Source: Polymorphobacter fuscus
GTDB lineage: Bacteria > Pseudomonadota > Alphaproteobacteria > Sphingomonadales > Sphingomonadaceae
Direction: 5' to 3'
DNA: 64,000 bases
Assembly: GCF_011927825.1 (NCBI RefSeq)
Contig: NZ_JAATJI010000001.1
Span: forward strand, 1,860,001-1,924,000
This document shows, in pieces, positions 1-8,451 of the stretch (the stretch's first letter is position 1; every line of letters starts with the position of its first letter). The translations under genes were made by a program, and so were the position numbers. The notes under the pieces were generated by a model. It did no database searches. It had not been told where the DNA came from and worked only from the letters and a program-made list of their open reading frames with translations.

Positions 1-1415
1 AAGCCGTCGTGCCTGGGCCGGCGCGGGGTGAAGCCGATCGTCTGCCAGCCGGTGTTGCCGTCGATATCGGCGTAATGAAAGTTGGTCGGCGACACATGCA
101 GCTTGAAAGCACGGTGGAGCGACGGCCAGTCGGTCGCGAGGTTGATGGCGATGATCGCGAAGCGCATCAGCGCGCCGGGCAACATGCCGACATTGGCCAG
201 CGCCACCGCACGCTGCCGTGCCGGGTCCTGCGACACGATCGGGCGGCCGCCGGCATAACGCTGCGTCACCTGCTGCGCCGGCCCGCCCTTCACGGCGATC
301 GCGTCTTCGTGGATCTCGAACCGCTTCCATTCCCCCTTGTGCCAATAGCGCTCGGGGTCGCCGTCCGCCGTGCGCAGGATGAAAAGGTCGGTCTGGTCGA
401 TGTGAAAATTGGTGCGGCCAAAGGCGAAACGGTCGGTATGCCCCTGCATGATGCCCGGCAGCCCGGGCGACCCGGCACCGATCACGTCGAGCCCCGGCGC
501 GGTCAGATGCACCATGTGCCGCGGGCTGAAACCGCCGATGCCGAGGTGCGGGTCGTTGGCCAGGATCGGCCGACCGGTGGCGCTGCGCGCGGCGGCGATC
601 GTCCAGGCGTTGCTGCCCTGCGCGAACCGGTCGGCACGCCGGGCCGCAGCATCGGGCGTCGCTTCCTGGATGGTGTCGAACGGCACCGGCCGTGCCGACG
701 GCGCCAATATGCCGAGATCGGACTCCTGCACGGCAGCGACATCGAGGCCCGCCGGCACCGTGAATTTCCACGCCGGACGCAATGGTGCCATCACCCGGTC
801 GATTTCCAGCATGCCCATCGCCTGCAGCCGGGCGCGGCGCACCTCGTCATCGGCGTCACCCGTGTCGACACCGCGGATCCGCGCCAGGTCGCGCACGTCC
901 CAGCGCAGCGGGCTGATGCCCAATATGGCATATTCCGCTGGCAGCTGGGTCGGGTCCGCCGCCAATTCGGCGATCCGCGCGTTGATGCCGGCGACATAGC
1001 CCTGCGCGCATTCGAGAACGTCGGGCGGCACGATCGCCAGTTCGGCATCAAGGTCGCCGCGATAATGAAACAGCCGCGCCGCCGTGTCGGCCGCGACAAA
1101 GCCGGGACCGAAAACTTCTGCCATGCGGCCCAGGTCGCGGCGATGATCGAGGTCGATCTGGAACAGCCGGTCGCGTGCCACCAGATAGCCCTGGCCGAAA
1201 TAGGCGTCGTGCAGCGAACCGGCGCGCACATGCGGGACACCGAGCCTGTCCTCGATGATCTCGATCGGCCCTCGGGCGCCCTGCACGCGCGCTGTCGGCT
1301 TGCCGCCGGCGGAGTCGGTCTCGCCATCGCGTGCCGGGGTGGCCCGTGTCGGCGTGCACGCCGGCAACGCCAGGGCGGCAACCGAGGCCATCAGAAATGC
1401 GCGCCGCTCGATCAA
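1..1415 (-). CDS. Penicillin acylase family N-terminal nucleophile hydrolase (partial, 3' end outside window)
   Basis: Amidase of the penicillin/cephalosporin/homoserine-lactone acylase family, which hydrolyses an acyl-amide bond in the periplasm after autocatalytic cleavage into two chains. About 470 residues are visible and the C-terminus lies beyond position 1. The start is a TTG at 1415 with GGAGG five bases upstream. The N-terminus has a Tat-like RRAFL and a lipobox LPAC with Cys20, so a Tat-exported lipoprotein is likely. The alpha-chain pattern GVPHVRAGSLHDAYFGQGY is present. The chain junction reads Gly267-Ser268-Asn-Ala-Trp, with Ser268 as the predicted nucleophile. NFHYADIDGNTGWQ follows near residue 455. 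It is divergent from a TonB receptor and near a D-aminoacylase, so an acyl-amino-acid or acyl-peptide substrate is plausible. An acyl-homoserine-lactone acylase cannot be excluded. Confidence 0.88.
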   Translation of the reverse strand, partial: MIERRAFLMASVAALALPACTPTRATPARDGETDSAGGKPTARVQGARGPIEIIEDRLGVPHVRAGSLHDAYFGQGYLVARDRLFQIDLDHRRDLGRMAEVFGPGFVAADTAARLFHYRGDLDAELAIVPPDVLECAQGYVAGINARIAELAADPTQLPAEYAILGISPLRWDVRDLARIRGVDTGDADDEVRRARLQAMGMLEIDRVMAPLRPAWKFTVPAGLDVAAVQESDLGILAPSARPVPFDTIQEATPDAAARRADRFAQGSNAWTIAAARSATGRPILANDPHLGIGGFSPRHMVHLTAPGLDVIGAGSPGLPGIMQGHTDRFAFGRTNFHIDQTDLFILRTADGDPERYWHKGEWKRFEIHEDAIAVKGGPAQQVTQRYAGGRPIVSQDPARQRAVALANVGMLPGALMRFAIIAINLATDWPSLHRAFKLHVSPTNFHYADIDGNTGWQTIGFTPRRPRHDG

Positions 1416-1669
1416 GACACCCTCCTGCCGAAACGATGCGCCCGACCGGTCACCGTTTCCAACCCGACCCTACAGGCTGTCCGACGCGGCGCCAGAGCCG
1501 GTCGTCCCGCCGCCATTCCCCAAAGCTATACCTTTGGCCCATCCAAGTAATACCAAATCTATTGACCCGCCTTTGCCACGTTGTAACGTCATTGTCATGG
1601 CAGCGCCGGTTGGCGCGCTGGGTGCCGGTCATTTCGCGGCACTCGCGGGGTCGTTCAAAGGGGGTTGCA
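1416..1669. promoter_or_regulatory. Divergent intergenic region between acylase and TonB receptor genes
   Basis: This 254-bp spacer must hold both divergent promoters. A perfect dyad CCAAAG-N6-CTTTGG lies at 1520-1537 and could be an operator. A locally AT-richer stretch follows at about 1545-1600, including TTGACC at 1563, but no clear -10 box is paired with it. No gene is visible inside. Confidence 0.35.
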
Positions 1670-4534
1670 ATGCGTGGTCTGCGGCAGGTTCGTCATTCGC
1701 TGGTCTGTTCCACTGGCCTTGGTCTCGCCACGGCGGTGCTCGCACTCGCTGCGCCCGCCGGCGCGCAAACCGCGGCGCCCGCCGCAGCCGATCCCGATCC
1801 CATTGCCGAACAGATCATCGTCACGGGCACGCGCGTCGTGCGCGACGGCTTCCAGTCGCCCACGCCGCTGACCGTGCTGTCGCAGCAGGAAATCCAGAAC
1901 CAGTCGCCCACCAACAACCTCGCGGATTTCGTCAACCAGGTCCCGGCGCTCGCCGGCAGCACCCGCCCCGCCAATTCGCGGCTGGCGATCAGCTCGGGCC
2001 TTGCCGGCATCAACACACTCAACCTGCGCAACCTCGGCGAAGTCCGCACGCTGGTCTTGCTCGATGGCCGTCGTTCGGTCGGCTCCACCATCACCGGCCT
2101 CGTCGACATCAACACCTTCCCGCAATCGCTTGTCAAAAGCGTCGAGATCGTCACCGGCGGCGCCTCTGCCGCCTATGGCTCCGACGCGGTGGCCGGTGTC
2201 GTCAACTTCGTGCTCGACAAGAAATATACCGGCTTCAAGATCGACGTCGACAACGGCATCAACAGCAGCGGCGACGGCTTCAACTACAGCGTTTCCGCCG
2301 CTGCCGGCATGCCCTTCGCCGATGGCCGCGGCCATATCCTGCTGTCGGGGGAATATGCCCATCGCGATGGCATCTTCAGCGTCGATCGCGACTGGAACCA
2401 GATCGGCTATCGCACCCTCGTCAACCCCAACTATACCGCCACCAACGGCCAGCCTGCCAACCTCGTCGTCACCGGGGCCGGCACCTGGAACACGACGCCC
2501 GGCAGCATCATCCGGTCGCAGGTCGGCGGCAGCACCGTGCTGCGCGGCAAGTATTTCGACCTCGGCGGTGCCGTGAAGAACTACAATTTCGGCACGCTGA
2601 CCGATGCCTCGCAGACCGTCGGCGGTGACTGGCAGGTCAACGATACGTCGCGCCGTATCGGCCTCGATGCCACCGACGACCGGCGCGGCGCCTTCGGCCG
2701 CGTCAGCTACGAAGTCGCGCCCTGGCTCGAAGTCTATGGCCAGGCTTCGTACAACTGGAACAAGACGCTGTTCAACGCAGGGCCGCAGGCAGCGACCTTC
2801 TCCCTGACCCGTGACAATGCCTATCTGGTCCAGGCACTCGGCGCAGCGGCGCTGACGGGGGTCACGTCGGTGGCGCTCGGCACGTCGGCGGCCGACCTGC
2901 CCTATCGCAAGAACAACAGCGACCGCCAGGTGCAGCGCTACACGCTCGGCGCCGGTGGCGAATTCCAGATGTTCGGCAACAAGTCGATCTGGAGCGCCTA
3001 TGCCCAATATGGCCAGACCGACGCGCACGAGCAGCTGCGCGATATCATGAACAACAACCGGATGGCGCTGGCGACCGACGCCGTGTTCGCGCCAGCCGGC
3101 AACGCCCTTGGCGTCGCTGCCGGGACCATCGTCTGCCGGTCGACACTGACCGCGACGACCAACGGCTGCCTGCCGCTCAACCGGCTCGGGGTCGGTGTTG
3201 CCAATCCCGCGGCGGTCAGCTGGGTGCTCGGCGACCCCTATCGCGACCAGCGGTTCAAGCAGACGGTCGCCGGCGTCAACCTGTCGATGACACCCTTCGC
3301 CACCTGGGCCGGCGATGTCAGCGTTGCCGTCGGCGGCGAATATCGCAAGGAGGAAGTCTCCGGATCGGTGCCGACCGAGTTCCAGACCGGCTGGTCCGTC
3401 GGCAACTTCCTGCCCACCTTCGGCAACTACAATGTCAAGGAAGCCTATCTCGAAACCGTCATTCCATTGGGCCTGGGCGCGGAGTTCAACGGCGCCGTGC
3501 GCGCCACCGATTATTCGACCTCGGGCTATGTCACCACCTGGAAGGCCGGGCTGACGTGGCAGCCGATCGAGGACATCCGGCTGCGCGGCGTCGCCTCGCG
3601 CGACATTCGCGCGCCCAACCTCAACGAGTTGTTCCAGTCGGGAACGTCGCGGACCAACACGTTCGGCACCGGTTCCGGCCTTGGCCAATATGCGGGCCGG
3701 AACTTCCGCGAGGTCACCACCGGAAACCTGTCGCTGCGCCCGGAAAAATCTGATTCGCTGACCTTCGGCGGGGTTTTCCAGCCGCGTTTCGTGCCCGGCC
3801 TGTCGCTGTCGGTCGACTGGTATCGCTTCAAGGTCAAGGACGCCATCAGCCAGTTGTTCGCCGATGACATCGCGCTGCGCTGCAACGAAGGCCGCCAGGA
3901 CTTCTGCAACGCCATCACCGTCGATACCAGCGGCGTGCGGGACTTCGTGGTGGCGGCGAGCCCGTTCAACTTCGCACAGATCACGGTGCGCGGCATGGAT
4001 TACGAAGCCAGCTACGCCGTGCCGCTGGCCCGGATGTTCAACGACAGCCCCAGCAGCCTCGTCCTGCGCGGAACAGCGACCAACTATCTGGAAAACACTG
4101 TCAACAACGGCATTTCCATCCCCGTCGACACGGTCGGCCAGAACAGCGGGCAGACCAGCGGCACGCCGAAATGGATCTTCCGCATGGCCGCAACGTTCGA
4201 CACACCCGCCTATTCGATCACCGCCGTGGGCCGCGGTGTCAGTTCGGGCACCTACAACAACACGTACATCGTCTGCACAACGGGCTGCCCGGCCAGCACG
4301 CCGACCAACCCGACGGTGAACGACAATCACATCGCCGGTACGTTCTACACCGACCTCAATTTCACCGCCAAGATCAAGGTGGGATCGTCGGACGGCCAGT
4401 TGTTCCTCAACATCACCAACCTGTTCGACAAGGACCCCATCCTGCTGCCGGAAACCGGCCTGTCGGCCAATTCGTCGTTCAGCGACCTGCTGGGCCGGGC
4501 GTTCCGCGTCGGCCTGCGCTTCCGTACCAACTGA
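1670..4534 (+). CDS. TonB-dependent outer-membrane receptor
   Basis: A 954-residue active-transport receptor of the outer membrane, energised by TonB-ExbBD. It has a signal peptide (residues 1-32, ending AGAQ), a TonB box IIVTGTR at about 49-55, a plug domain to about 170 with the NTFPQSLVKSVEIVTGG and AYGSDAVAGVVNFV signatures, then a beta-barrel. The ATG at 1670 was chosen because it opens a proper signal peptide and has AAAGGGGG just upstream; the frame is open further upstream but without signal-like sequence. It is divergent from the penicillin acylase and convergent with the D-aminoacylase, from which a strong hairpin separates it. The neighbours suggest an acylated amino acid or peptide as cargo (inference). 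Its last residues (FRVGLRFRTN) end in Asn, not the usual terminal Phe. Confidence 0.93.
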   Translation: MRGLRQVRHSLVCSTGLGLATAVLALAAPAGAQTAAPAAADPDPIAEQIIVTGTRVVRDGFQSPTPLTVLSQQEIQNQSPTNNLADFVNQVPALAGSTRPANSRLAISSGLAGINTLNLRNLGEVRTLVLLDGRRSVGSTITGLVDINTFPQSLVKSVEIVTGGASAAYGSDAVAGVVNFVLDKKYTGFKIDVDNGINSSGDGFNYSVSAAAGMPFADGRGHILLSGEYAHRDGIFSVDRDWNQIGYRTLVNPNYTATNGQPANLVVTGAGTWNTTPGSIIRSQVGGSTVLRGKYFDLGGAVKNYNFGTLTDASQTVGGDWQVNDTSRRIGLDATDDRRGAFGRVSYEVAPWLEVYGQASYNWNKTLFNAGPQAATFSLTRDNAYLVQALGAAALTGVTSVALGTSAADLPYRKNNSDRQVQRYTLGAGGEFQMFGNKSIWSAYAQYGQTDAHEQLRDIMNNNRMALATDAVFAPAGNALGVAAGTIVCRSTLTATTNGCLPLNRLGVGVANPAAVSWVLGDPYRDQRFKQTVAGVNLSMTPFATWAGDVSVAVGGEYRKEEVSGSVPTEFQTGWSVGNFLPTFGNYNVKEAYLETVIPLGLGAEFNGAVRATDYSTSGYVTTWKAGLTWQPIEDIRLRGVASRDIRAPNLNELFQSGTSRTNTFGTGSGLGQYAGRNFREVTTGNLSLRPEKSDSLTFGGVFQPRFVPGLSLSVDWYRFKVKDAISQLFADDIALRCNEGRQDFCNAITVDTSGVRDFVVAASPFNFAQITVRGMDYEASYAVPLARMFNDSPSSLVLRGTATNYLENTVNNGISIPVDTVGQNSGQTSGTPKWIFRMAATFDTPAYSITAVGRGVSSGTYNNTYIVCTTGCPASTPTNPTVNDNHIAGTFYTDLNFTAKIKVGSSDGQLFLNITNLFDKDPILLPETGLSANSSFSDLLGRAFRVGLRFRTN

Positions 4535-4538
4535 TGGT

Positions 4539-4565
4539 GATGGGTGGGCGAACCGCCCACCCATC
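4539..4565. terminator. Bidirectional hairpin terminator between convergent genes
   Basis: A perfect 12-bp stem GATGGGTGGGCG / CGCCCACCCATC with a three-base loop (AAC) starts five bases after the receptor stop and ends four bases before the D-aminoacylase stop. It has no T-run on either strand, so it may act as a structural terminator or a 3'-end stabiliser for both transcripts. Confidence 0.7.
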
Positions 4566-4568
4566 CGA

Positions 4569-6200
4569 TCAGGAACAGCCGGCAGGCGTTGGTCGCAACA
4601 GCGCCCGGCCGGCCCGGGTGCCGGTGGTCACGCCGTTGTCGACTGCCAGTGCGCCGTTGACGAACAGCTTGGCGACGCCGACGCTCAAGACACGCGGGTG
4701 GAGATAATCGGCACGCGGCGCGTAGCGTGCCGGGTCGATCACCGCGACATCGGCATAATAGCCGGGCCGCAGATACCCGCGCCGGTCGAGCCGATACATG
4801 TCGGCGGTCAGGCCGGTCGAATGGCGGATGAACGCCGGCAGGCTGATCACGCGCCGACCCTTGACATATTTCACATATTTTTCCGGAAAAGTGGCAAACA
4901 TGCGCGGATGGCCGTCGGAGCCGTCCGACGAGGTGACGACCCAGGGCTGCTTCATGAACAGGTCGACATCGGCCTGCGCCATGTTGAACGATGCGACCGA
5001 TGTGCCGCCCTTGCGGCCGGTGCCTTTCCCGTCGATCCCGGCCCGGATGATGCGCAGCGCCGCATCGCGCGGATCGATCCGCCATTCGCGCGCCACCTGG
5101 TCTAGCGTCTTGCCCGTCCAGTCATAGCCCGCCGCAATCAGCAGCAAGGACTTCGCGCCGCCGCGCCGCCGCATGTTCTCCTGCATCTCGGTACGGATCT
5201 TTGCCAGCGTCGCCGGGTCGTCGAGCCGCTTCAGCAGCGCCAGCGGCCCGCCATCGACCGCCCAGCCGGGCAGCAGCGACGCATCGAGGCTCGATCCCGA
5301 TGCCAGCCATGGATATTGGTCGGCCGTCACCTCCTGGCCCGCCGCACGGGCCGCGTCGATGACGTCGATCACGGCCTGGGCCTGACCCTGGACATCGATC
5401 CCCAGCGCCTTGATATGCGCGAAATGCACCGCCATGCCCGCCGCGCGGCCGATGGCCAGCACCTCCCTGACCGATCCAAGAAGACCGATGGTATAGCTTG
5501 ATTCATCGCGCTGGTGGGTGTCGTAGATGCCGCCGCGCTTTCCCGCTTCTCTGGCAACGGCGATGACTTCGGCGGTCTTGGCAAAGCTCTGCGGCGGGTA
5601 GAAGAGCCCCGTCGACAGGCCGGCGGCGCCCTCGCACATCCCCTTGGCGACCAGCGCCTGCATGCGTGCCAGTTCGGCCGGATCGGGCGCACGGGCATCC
5701 TGCCCCAGGACGCGCTGGCGGACCGCGCCAAAGCCGATAAAGGGAATGATGTTGGTCCCGATTCCCGACGCCGCCAATTTGGCCGCATCGGCGCCGACAT
5801 CGGGCGTGCCATAGCCATCGACACCGATCACCACGCTGGTCGCGCCCTGATCGAGCCAGGCAGCGTTGACCCGGGTTGCCGGATCGGAGGACCGAATGAA
5901 GCTGTCGGCATGGGTATGCGCATCGATGAAACCGGGGGCGACGATCATGCCGGCGGCATCGATGGTGCGCTTCGCCGACACCGCCGCGTGCGGGCCGACA
6001 AAGGTGATGCGGTCGCCCGTGATCGTCACATCGCCGACATAGGGTTTGCCGGTTCCACCGTCATGGATCATGCCGCCGCGGATCAGCACATCGGCGGTTT
6101 CGGGTGCCGGCGCCGCCGCCGCGAGCAGAGCCACCGTGACGACGAGACCGGCTGCCTGCAGCAGCAGGCGGGAACGGTTCCGGCTGGGGATTTCGCGCAT
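4569..6200 (-). CDS. N-acyl-D-amino-acid deacylase (amidohydrolase superfamily)
   Basis: A 543-residue amidohydrolase predicted to release D-amino acids from N-acyl-D-amino acids. It has a hydrophobic export signal (about 11-31, LLLQAAGLVVTVALLAAAA). The metal motif HTH is at 95-97 in GFIDAHTHADS. VHFAHIKALG and the late SSDGSDGHPR motif carry the other expected metal/catalytic residues, and the dihydroorotase-like beta-sandwich end (RRGYLRPGYYADVAVID) is present. The start at 6200 is preferred over an upstream start at 6317 because the extension is not signal-like and would overlie the shared regulatory region. The place where classical D-aminoacylases have the zinc-binding Cys (GNCG) reads GVDG here, with Asp128. 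It is divergent from lysR, its likely regulator. Confidence 0.87.
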   Translation of the reverse strand: MREIPSRNRSRLLLQAAGLVVTVALLAAAAPAPETADVLIRGGMIHDGGTGKPYVGDVTITGDRITFVGPHAAVSAKRTIDAAGMIVAPGFIDAHTHADSFIRSSDPATRVNAAWLDQGATSVVIGVDGYGTPDVGADAAKLAASGIGTNIIPFIGFGAVRQRVLGQDARAPDPAELARMQALVAKGMCEGAAGLSTGLFYPPQSFAKTAEVIAVAREAGKRGGIYDTHQRDESSYTIGLLGSVREVLAIGRAAGMAVHFAHIKALGIDVQGQAQAVIDVIDAARAAGQEVTADQYPWLASGSSLDASLLPGWAVDGGPLALLKRLDDPATLAKIRTEMQENMRRRGGAKSLLLIAAGYDWTGKTLDQVAREWRIDPRDAALRIIRAGIDGKGTGRKGGTSVASFNMAQADVDLFMKQPWVVTSSDGSDGHPRMFATFPEKYVKYVKGRRVISLPAFIRHSTGLTADMYRLDRRGYLRPGYYADVAVIDPARYAPRADYLHPRVLSVGVAKLFVNGALAVDNGVTTGTRAGRALLRPTPAGCS

Positions 6201-6246
6201 GCAGGCGATGGCTTTCAGAAAGGGCGGCGGACGCCCACCATGGCCC

Positions 6247-6303
6247 CGATGCCCCGGCATCGTCCAGCCGCCATGGTTGCGCGATGCCATAACCCGATGG
6301 CAT
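6247..6303. promoter_or_regulatory. Two related inverted repeats, candidate LysR operators
   Basis: In the 137-bp gap between the divergent deacylase and lysR genes lie two perfect dyads. One is CGATGCC-CC-GGCATCG (6247-6262). The other is ATGCCAT-AACCCG-ATGGCAT (6284-6303), preceded by GCG so that it also contains CGATGCC. Their shared GATGCC/GGCAT core and position fit binding sites for the adjacent LysR protein, which typically controls its own gene and the divergent one. The sites are seen; their function is inferred. Confidence 0.5.
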
Positions 6304-6337
6304 AGCGCGCGCGACACGGCGAACGGGACCTTCGACC

Positions 6338-7222
6338 ATGAACCTGCGCCAGATCGAGATCTTCCACGCCGTCTATCTTCACGGCAGCGTCAGCGCCGCC
6401 GCACGCGCCCTCAACGTATCACAGCCCGCCGTGACGAAGGTGCTGCGCCATGCGGAGCGCGCGATCGGTCTGCCACTGTTCGAACGCACCAAGGGCCGGC
6501 TGATCCCGACCGTGGATGCCCACACGCTGTTCACCGAAGTCGCCGACATCCACGATCGCGTGCGCTCGCTGCGCCAGGCCTGCCACAACATGCGCCAGGG
6601 GCGCGGCGCGCTGCTGCGCATTTCGGCGCTGCCGTCGCTGGGCCTGGGCGCCATCCCCGCAGCGGTGGCCGAATTCCTGCGCGACCATAGCGATATATTG
6701 TTCGACCTGCAGACGCTCCACCATGATGAAATGGTCCGCAAGCTGTACGATCGCGAGACCGATATCGCCATCGGCTTCGAAGTGCCGCCGTCCGCGCCCG
6801 TTGCGCACCAGGTGATCGGCGAAGGCGAGTTGGTGGTGCTCTATCCCGAGGCGGCAATGCCCGATGCGCCGCCGCGTTTGCACCTCGATGCCCTGCGCGG
6901 CCATCGCTTCATCAGTCCGGTTCAGGCGGGTCCCATCGGCCGCATGCTGTCCGCCGAGCTCAACCGCCTCGACGTCGAACTCGACGAAGTGGTGTCGGCA
7001 CGCACCTATTATGTCGCGGCGGCGCTGGTGCGCGCCGGCGTCGGCATGGCCATCGTCGACAATTTCACCGCCAATGCAGCGGTTGCGGCGGGCCTGTCGA
7101 GCCGGCCGCTGCAACCCGCCATCACCTTCGATATCCACGCGGTCTATCTGCAAAACCGCCCGCCGTCGAAAACCGCATCGGAGTTCCTGGCGCGGCTGGC
7201 ACAGGTGATCGAGAATCTATAG
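6338..7222 (+). CDS. LysR-family transcriptional regulator
   Basis: A 294-residue regulator with an N-terminal winged helix-turn-helix (about 2-60: LRQIEIFHAVYLHGSVSAAA, SQPAVTKVLRHAE, LFERTKGRLIPT) and a periplasmic-binding-like effector domain (about 90-290). Length is normal for the family. It is divergent from the D-aminoacylase and is followed by the DgcN-type gene, whose start is 97 bases downstream. Control of both, with an acyl-amino acid or D-amino acid as effector, is the natural guess. The pattern GSVSAAARALNVSQPAVTKV resembles regulators placed beside amino-acid catabolic genes. Confidence 0.92.
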   Translation: MNLRQIEIFHAVYLHGSVSAAARALNVSQPAVTKVLRHAERAIGLPLFERTKGRLIPTVDAHTLFTEVADIHDRVRSLRQACHNMRQGRGALLRISALPSLGLGAIPAAVAEFLRDHSDILFDLQTLHHDEMVRKLYDRETDIAIGFEVPPSAPVAHQVIGEGELVVLYPEAAMPDAPPRLHLDALRGHRFISPVQAGPIGRMLSAELNRLDVELDEVVSARTYYVAAALVRAGVGMAIVDNFTANAAVAAGLSSRPLQPAITFDIHAVYLQNRPPSKTASEFLARLAQVIENL

Positions 7223-7318
7223 CATCCGGCTATAGGCCAGATGGGCCTTGCTATGGGGCAAGGGCGCCTTGGCTGCGCTACCATGGCTGCTCGCCTCCAG
7301 CCCGGGTTCCGAAGCGTG

Positions 7319-8326
7319 ATGATTGCCACCCCCTATCTCCTCTACCTCGGCCATTCCAATGACGAGATCGGGATCAAGACATCCCGCGGACTGGCCGTTT
7401 TCCGGCCCGATATCTGCGTCGGCGAGTTCCGCCATGACGATTGCCGGTTGACGCTCGGACTGCCGCGGATGGGGTTTGCCGATGCCTATCACGCCGGGGC
7501 CCGGACCTTGGTGCTCGGCATTGCCAACGCCGGCGGCCGATTGGGTGCGGAGCTTGTCGAGGATGCGCTCGACGCCATGGCCGCCGGGCTCGACATCGCC
7601 TCGGGACTGCACCAGCGGCTGAAGGATGAACCGCGACTGGTGGAGGCTGCCGCTCGCCTGGGCCGGTCCCTGCACGATGTGCGCGACCCCCGACCCGATA
7701 TTCCGGTCGGCACGGGACGCCGCCGCGCCGGCAAGCGGTTGCTGACGGTCGGCACTGATTGTTCGGTGGGCAAGATGTACACGACCCTTTGCCTCGCCCG
7801 CGCGCTTGCCGATCGCGGCATTGCCGCCGATTTTCGGGCCACCGGCCAGACCGGCATTCTCATCGCCGGAAGCGGCGTGCCGCTCGACGCCGTGGTCGCC
7901 GACTTCATTTCCGGCGCCATCGAGCAGATTTCGCCCGACCGGCACGACGGGGGCTGGGACCTGATCGAAGGCCAGGGCTCGCTGTTTCACCCGTCCTTCG
8001 CCGGCGTGTCGACCGGGTTGCTGCACGGTGCCCAGCCCGACGCCATCATCCTGTGTCACGACCCGCTGCGCAGCCACATGCGCGGGCTGCCGCATTATGC
8101 CCCCCCGGGCCTTGCCGAATGCCTGGAAGCAAATCTGCGCGTCGCCCGACTGACCAACCCCGACGTCCGGGCGGTCGGCATTGCGCTCAACACCGCCGCG
8201 CTGCCCGCAGCCGAGGCAAGCGCGCTCTGCGATCGTACAGCCGCCGCGCTAGGGCTGCCCTGCACCGACCCCTATCGCCTGAGCGTAGCCGACATCGTCG
8301 ACACACTGGTGGAAGCATTCGACTGA
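7319..8326 (+). CDS. DUF1611 family protein, DgcN-like D-glutamate N-acetyltransferase candidate
   Basis: A 335-residue protein of the DUF1611 family, which has an N-terminal alpha/beta domain and a C-terminal P-loop-like domain. The family includes DgcN, reported as the D-glutamate N-acetyltransferase of the DgcN-DgcA D-glutamate pathway. Seen here are TLVLGIANAGGRL near 63-75, the P-loop-like TVGTDCSVGKM (about 143-153), FRATGQTG near 170 and IEGQGSLFHPSF. The ATG at 7319 is chosen because the homologous part begins MIATPYLLYLGHS; an overlapping GTG at 7316 and upstream in-frame starts to 7241 exist. Its usual partner, the dipeptide-epimerase-like DgcA, does not follow; a glycosyltransferase does. 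The family assignment is firm, the exact substrate is not. Confidence 0.75.
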   Translation: MIATPYLLYLGHSNDEIGIKTSRGLAVFRPDICVGEFRHDDCRLTLGLPRMGFADAYHAGARTLVLGIANAGGRLGAELVEDALDAMAAGLDIASGLHQRLKDEPRLVEAAARLGRSLHDVRDPRPDIPVGTGRRRAGKRLLTVGTDCSVGKMYTTLCLARALADRGIAADFRATGQTGILIAGSGVPLDAVVADFISGAIEQISPDRHDGGWDLIEGQGSLFHPSFAGVSTGLLHGAQPDAIILCHDPLRSHMRGLPHYAPPGLAECLEANLRVARLTNPDVRAVGIALNTAALPAAEASALCDRTAAALGLPCTDPYRLSVADIVDTLVEAFD

Positions 8327-8451
8327 CAAACGTCCGTCGGCGCCCTGAATCCATCGGGGTATAGCCACATGCGCAATCGACAGCGGCGGCTTGGCGAACC
8401 CATTTCGGGGCACAGGCTATCGGCGAAATCGGGACCCCGGGGGCACCGGCC

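Noticed and set aside
9..1550. A 513-codon plus-strand open frame at the left end
   Set aside because: The minus strand encodes an evident penicillin acylase with lipobox and catalytic Gly-Ser-Asn; the plus frame is a shadow.
1655..4564. A 969-codon open frame antisense to the left TonB receptor
   Set aside because: Its translation is Arg/Asp/Gly/Val-rich without domains, while the plus strand encodes a clear receptor. High GC leaves antisense frames open.
7217..7235. Repeated CTATAG (CTATAG-N7-CTATAG) at the lysR stop
   Set aside because: Only six bases each and overlapping a stop codon; could be chance. Not strong enough to call an operator.
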